Below are positions 5,918-6,540 of a stretch of 6,540 bases of DNA, piece by piece. A program made the position numbers and the translations under genes. The notes below the pieces were generated by a model. It was given only the letters and a program-made list of their open reading frames with translations. It searched no databases and was not told where the DNA came from. This DNA comes from Thermoplasmata archaeon (lineage in GTDB: Archaea; Thermoplasmatota; Thermoplasmata; Thermoplasmatales; Thermoplasmataceae): NCBI GenBank assembly GCA_021850505.1, contig JAJZLW010000119.1, forward strand, positions 1 through 6,540. The letters are read 5' to 3'. Within the stretch, counting starts at the first letter, position 1. The number at the start of each line of letters is the position of its first letter.

Positions 5918-6540
5918 TTACTTTCTCTCCTTGGTCAATTCCTTCTGAAACCTCTCCTTCAGCTCCGGGTTCTCAACAATCTGCTTCAGCACCGTCTCAA
6001 GTATCAGGTCTTTGAACTCTTCAGGGAACGTTTCCACGATCCTCTTTGTGGGAGCATCCACCACTTCCGATTTCATGATTGCTGATTCGATCTCCTTCGC
6101 CTCATCCTTGAGCTTCTTCTCTGTCAGCGAACGGTCAAGTATCATGCCGCACTTCCAGCAGAACCTTGCCTTTGGGTCGTTTGGTTCCCTGCATCTTGGA
6201 CATAGCGACGGCTTTTGCGATTTTATGGGCTCATCCTCCTTTACAGCAATGCCGTATGCCTTCAGTATGGCAATATCCTGATCCCTTCCGAAAAGGTGCA
6301 CATACGTTTGGGTCATCCTCGATCCGTGAACCCAGCCCATCTGGGCCTCCAGCGGAGCTTCAGTGACACGTGAGGCGAGGATCGTTGCCCTTGTGTGCCT
6401 GAACAGGTGTGGATATATCCTCCGTTCTATCTTTGCCTCCTTTAATCCCTTCCTGAGAAACTTGTATACATTGGCATGCTCAAGCTTCTTTCCCCTGTTT
6501 TCCGATTCAATGCCGCAGAAGAACCATGCATTCGGATCAT
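5918..6540 (-). CDS. Tyrosine recombinase/integrase with C-terminal zinc ribbon, partial (5' end outside window)
   Basis: The frame is open from the window edge (first full codon at 6538) to the stop at 5918-5920, giving 206 residues of the C-terminal part. Such enzymes cut and rejoin DNA through a tyrosine to integrate or excise elements. In the fragment, IYPHLFRHTRATILA (41-55) supplies the HxxR motif (H44, R47), MGWVHGSRMTQTYVHL (67-82) supplies the nucleophile Y79, and W69 stands where many relatives have His, as is allowed in this family. The first catalytic Arg would lie upstream of the window. After the catalytic domain comes a zinc ribbon, CPRC...FCWKC, then a long charged helical tail rich in E and K. 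The ATG at 6340 is internal, because catalytic sequence continues upstream of it. Integrases of this kind with a zinc ribbon occur in archaeal genomes and their mobile elements. No partner attachment site was identified. Confidence 0.9.
   Translation of the reverse strand, partial: DPNAWFFCGIESENRGKKLEHANVYKFLRKGLKEAKIERRIYPHLFRHTRATILASRVTEAPLEAQMGWVHGSRMTQTYVHLFGRDQDIAILKAYGIAVKEDEPIKSQKPSLCPRCREPNDPKARFCWKCGMILDRSLTEKKLKDEAKEIESAIMKSEVVDAPTKRIVETFPEEFKDLILETVLKQIVENPELKERFQKELTKERK

Noticed and set aside
5904..5920. CCAG-A-CTGG followed by a T-rich stretch as a terminator for the ATPase operon
   Set aside because: The loop would be one base, which cannot form a hairpin; only the T-rich sequence remains and it overlaps the integrase end.
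5821..6366. Plus-strand frames running through the integrase region
   Set aside because: They are antisense to the tyrosine recombinase, whose catalytic motifs and zinc ribbon are clear on the minus strand.

Overview
The window most likely comes from an archaeon, and an acidophilic Thermoplasmata (Thermoplasmatales-type) lineage fits best. This is an inference from several signs: ATA/AGA/AGG-rich coding sequence, TATA boxes instead of bacterial -35/-10 promoters, a GGTGA-type ribosome binding site, one apparently leaderless gene, and an integrase whose catalytic domain is followed by a four-cysteine zinc ribbon. No rRNA or intact tRNA is present to confirm the taxonomy.

Layout. Positions 1-1204 hold a tight plus-strand pair for ergothioneine biosynthesis: the C-terminal end of an EgtB-type sulfoxide synthase, then a complete EgtD-type histidine N-alpha-methyltransferase that starts at TTG 5 bases after the egtB stop. 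Positions 1205-1878 hold no gene I can support; the only landmark is a tRNA T-arm-like fragment on the minus strand. Positions 1879 to about 2790 are a heavily decayed IS110-family transposase on the minus strand, recognisable across most of its length but broken by stops and frameshifts.

Positions 2888-5760 form a compact metal-handling module. A minus-strand HxlR-family regulator diverges from a plus-strand operon of a small HMA-domain metallochaperone and a P1B-type metal-transporting ATPase. The 78-base gap between the divergent starts contains a perfect 12-bp inverted repeat, and each arm covers a TATA-like element, one pointing each way. This suggests one regulator controlling both directions. 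The ATPase keeps the phosphorylation machinery but departs from the copper-pump consensus at several transmembrane metal-ligand positions (YPC for CPC, TN for YN, MxxSA for MxxSS) and in two cytoplasmic motifs (SGES, HS). Its metal is therefore uncertain.

Positions 5918-6540 are the C-terminal part of a minus-strand tyrosine recombinase, convergent with the ATPase and cut by the window edge. With the dead IS110 copy and the tRNA-like scrap, it marks this as a variable, accessory part of the genome. The two physiological modules (thiol antioxidant synthesis and metal efflux) would both suit a metal-rich acidic habitat, but nothing in the sequence links them directly.
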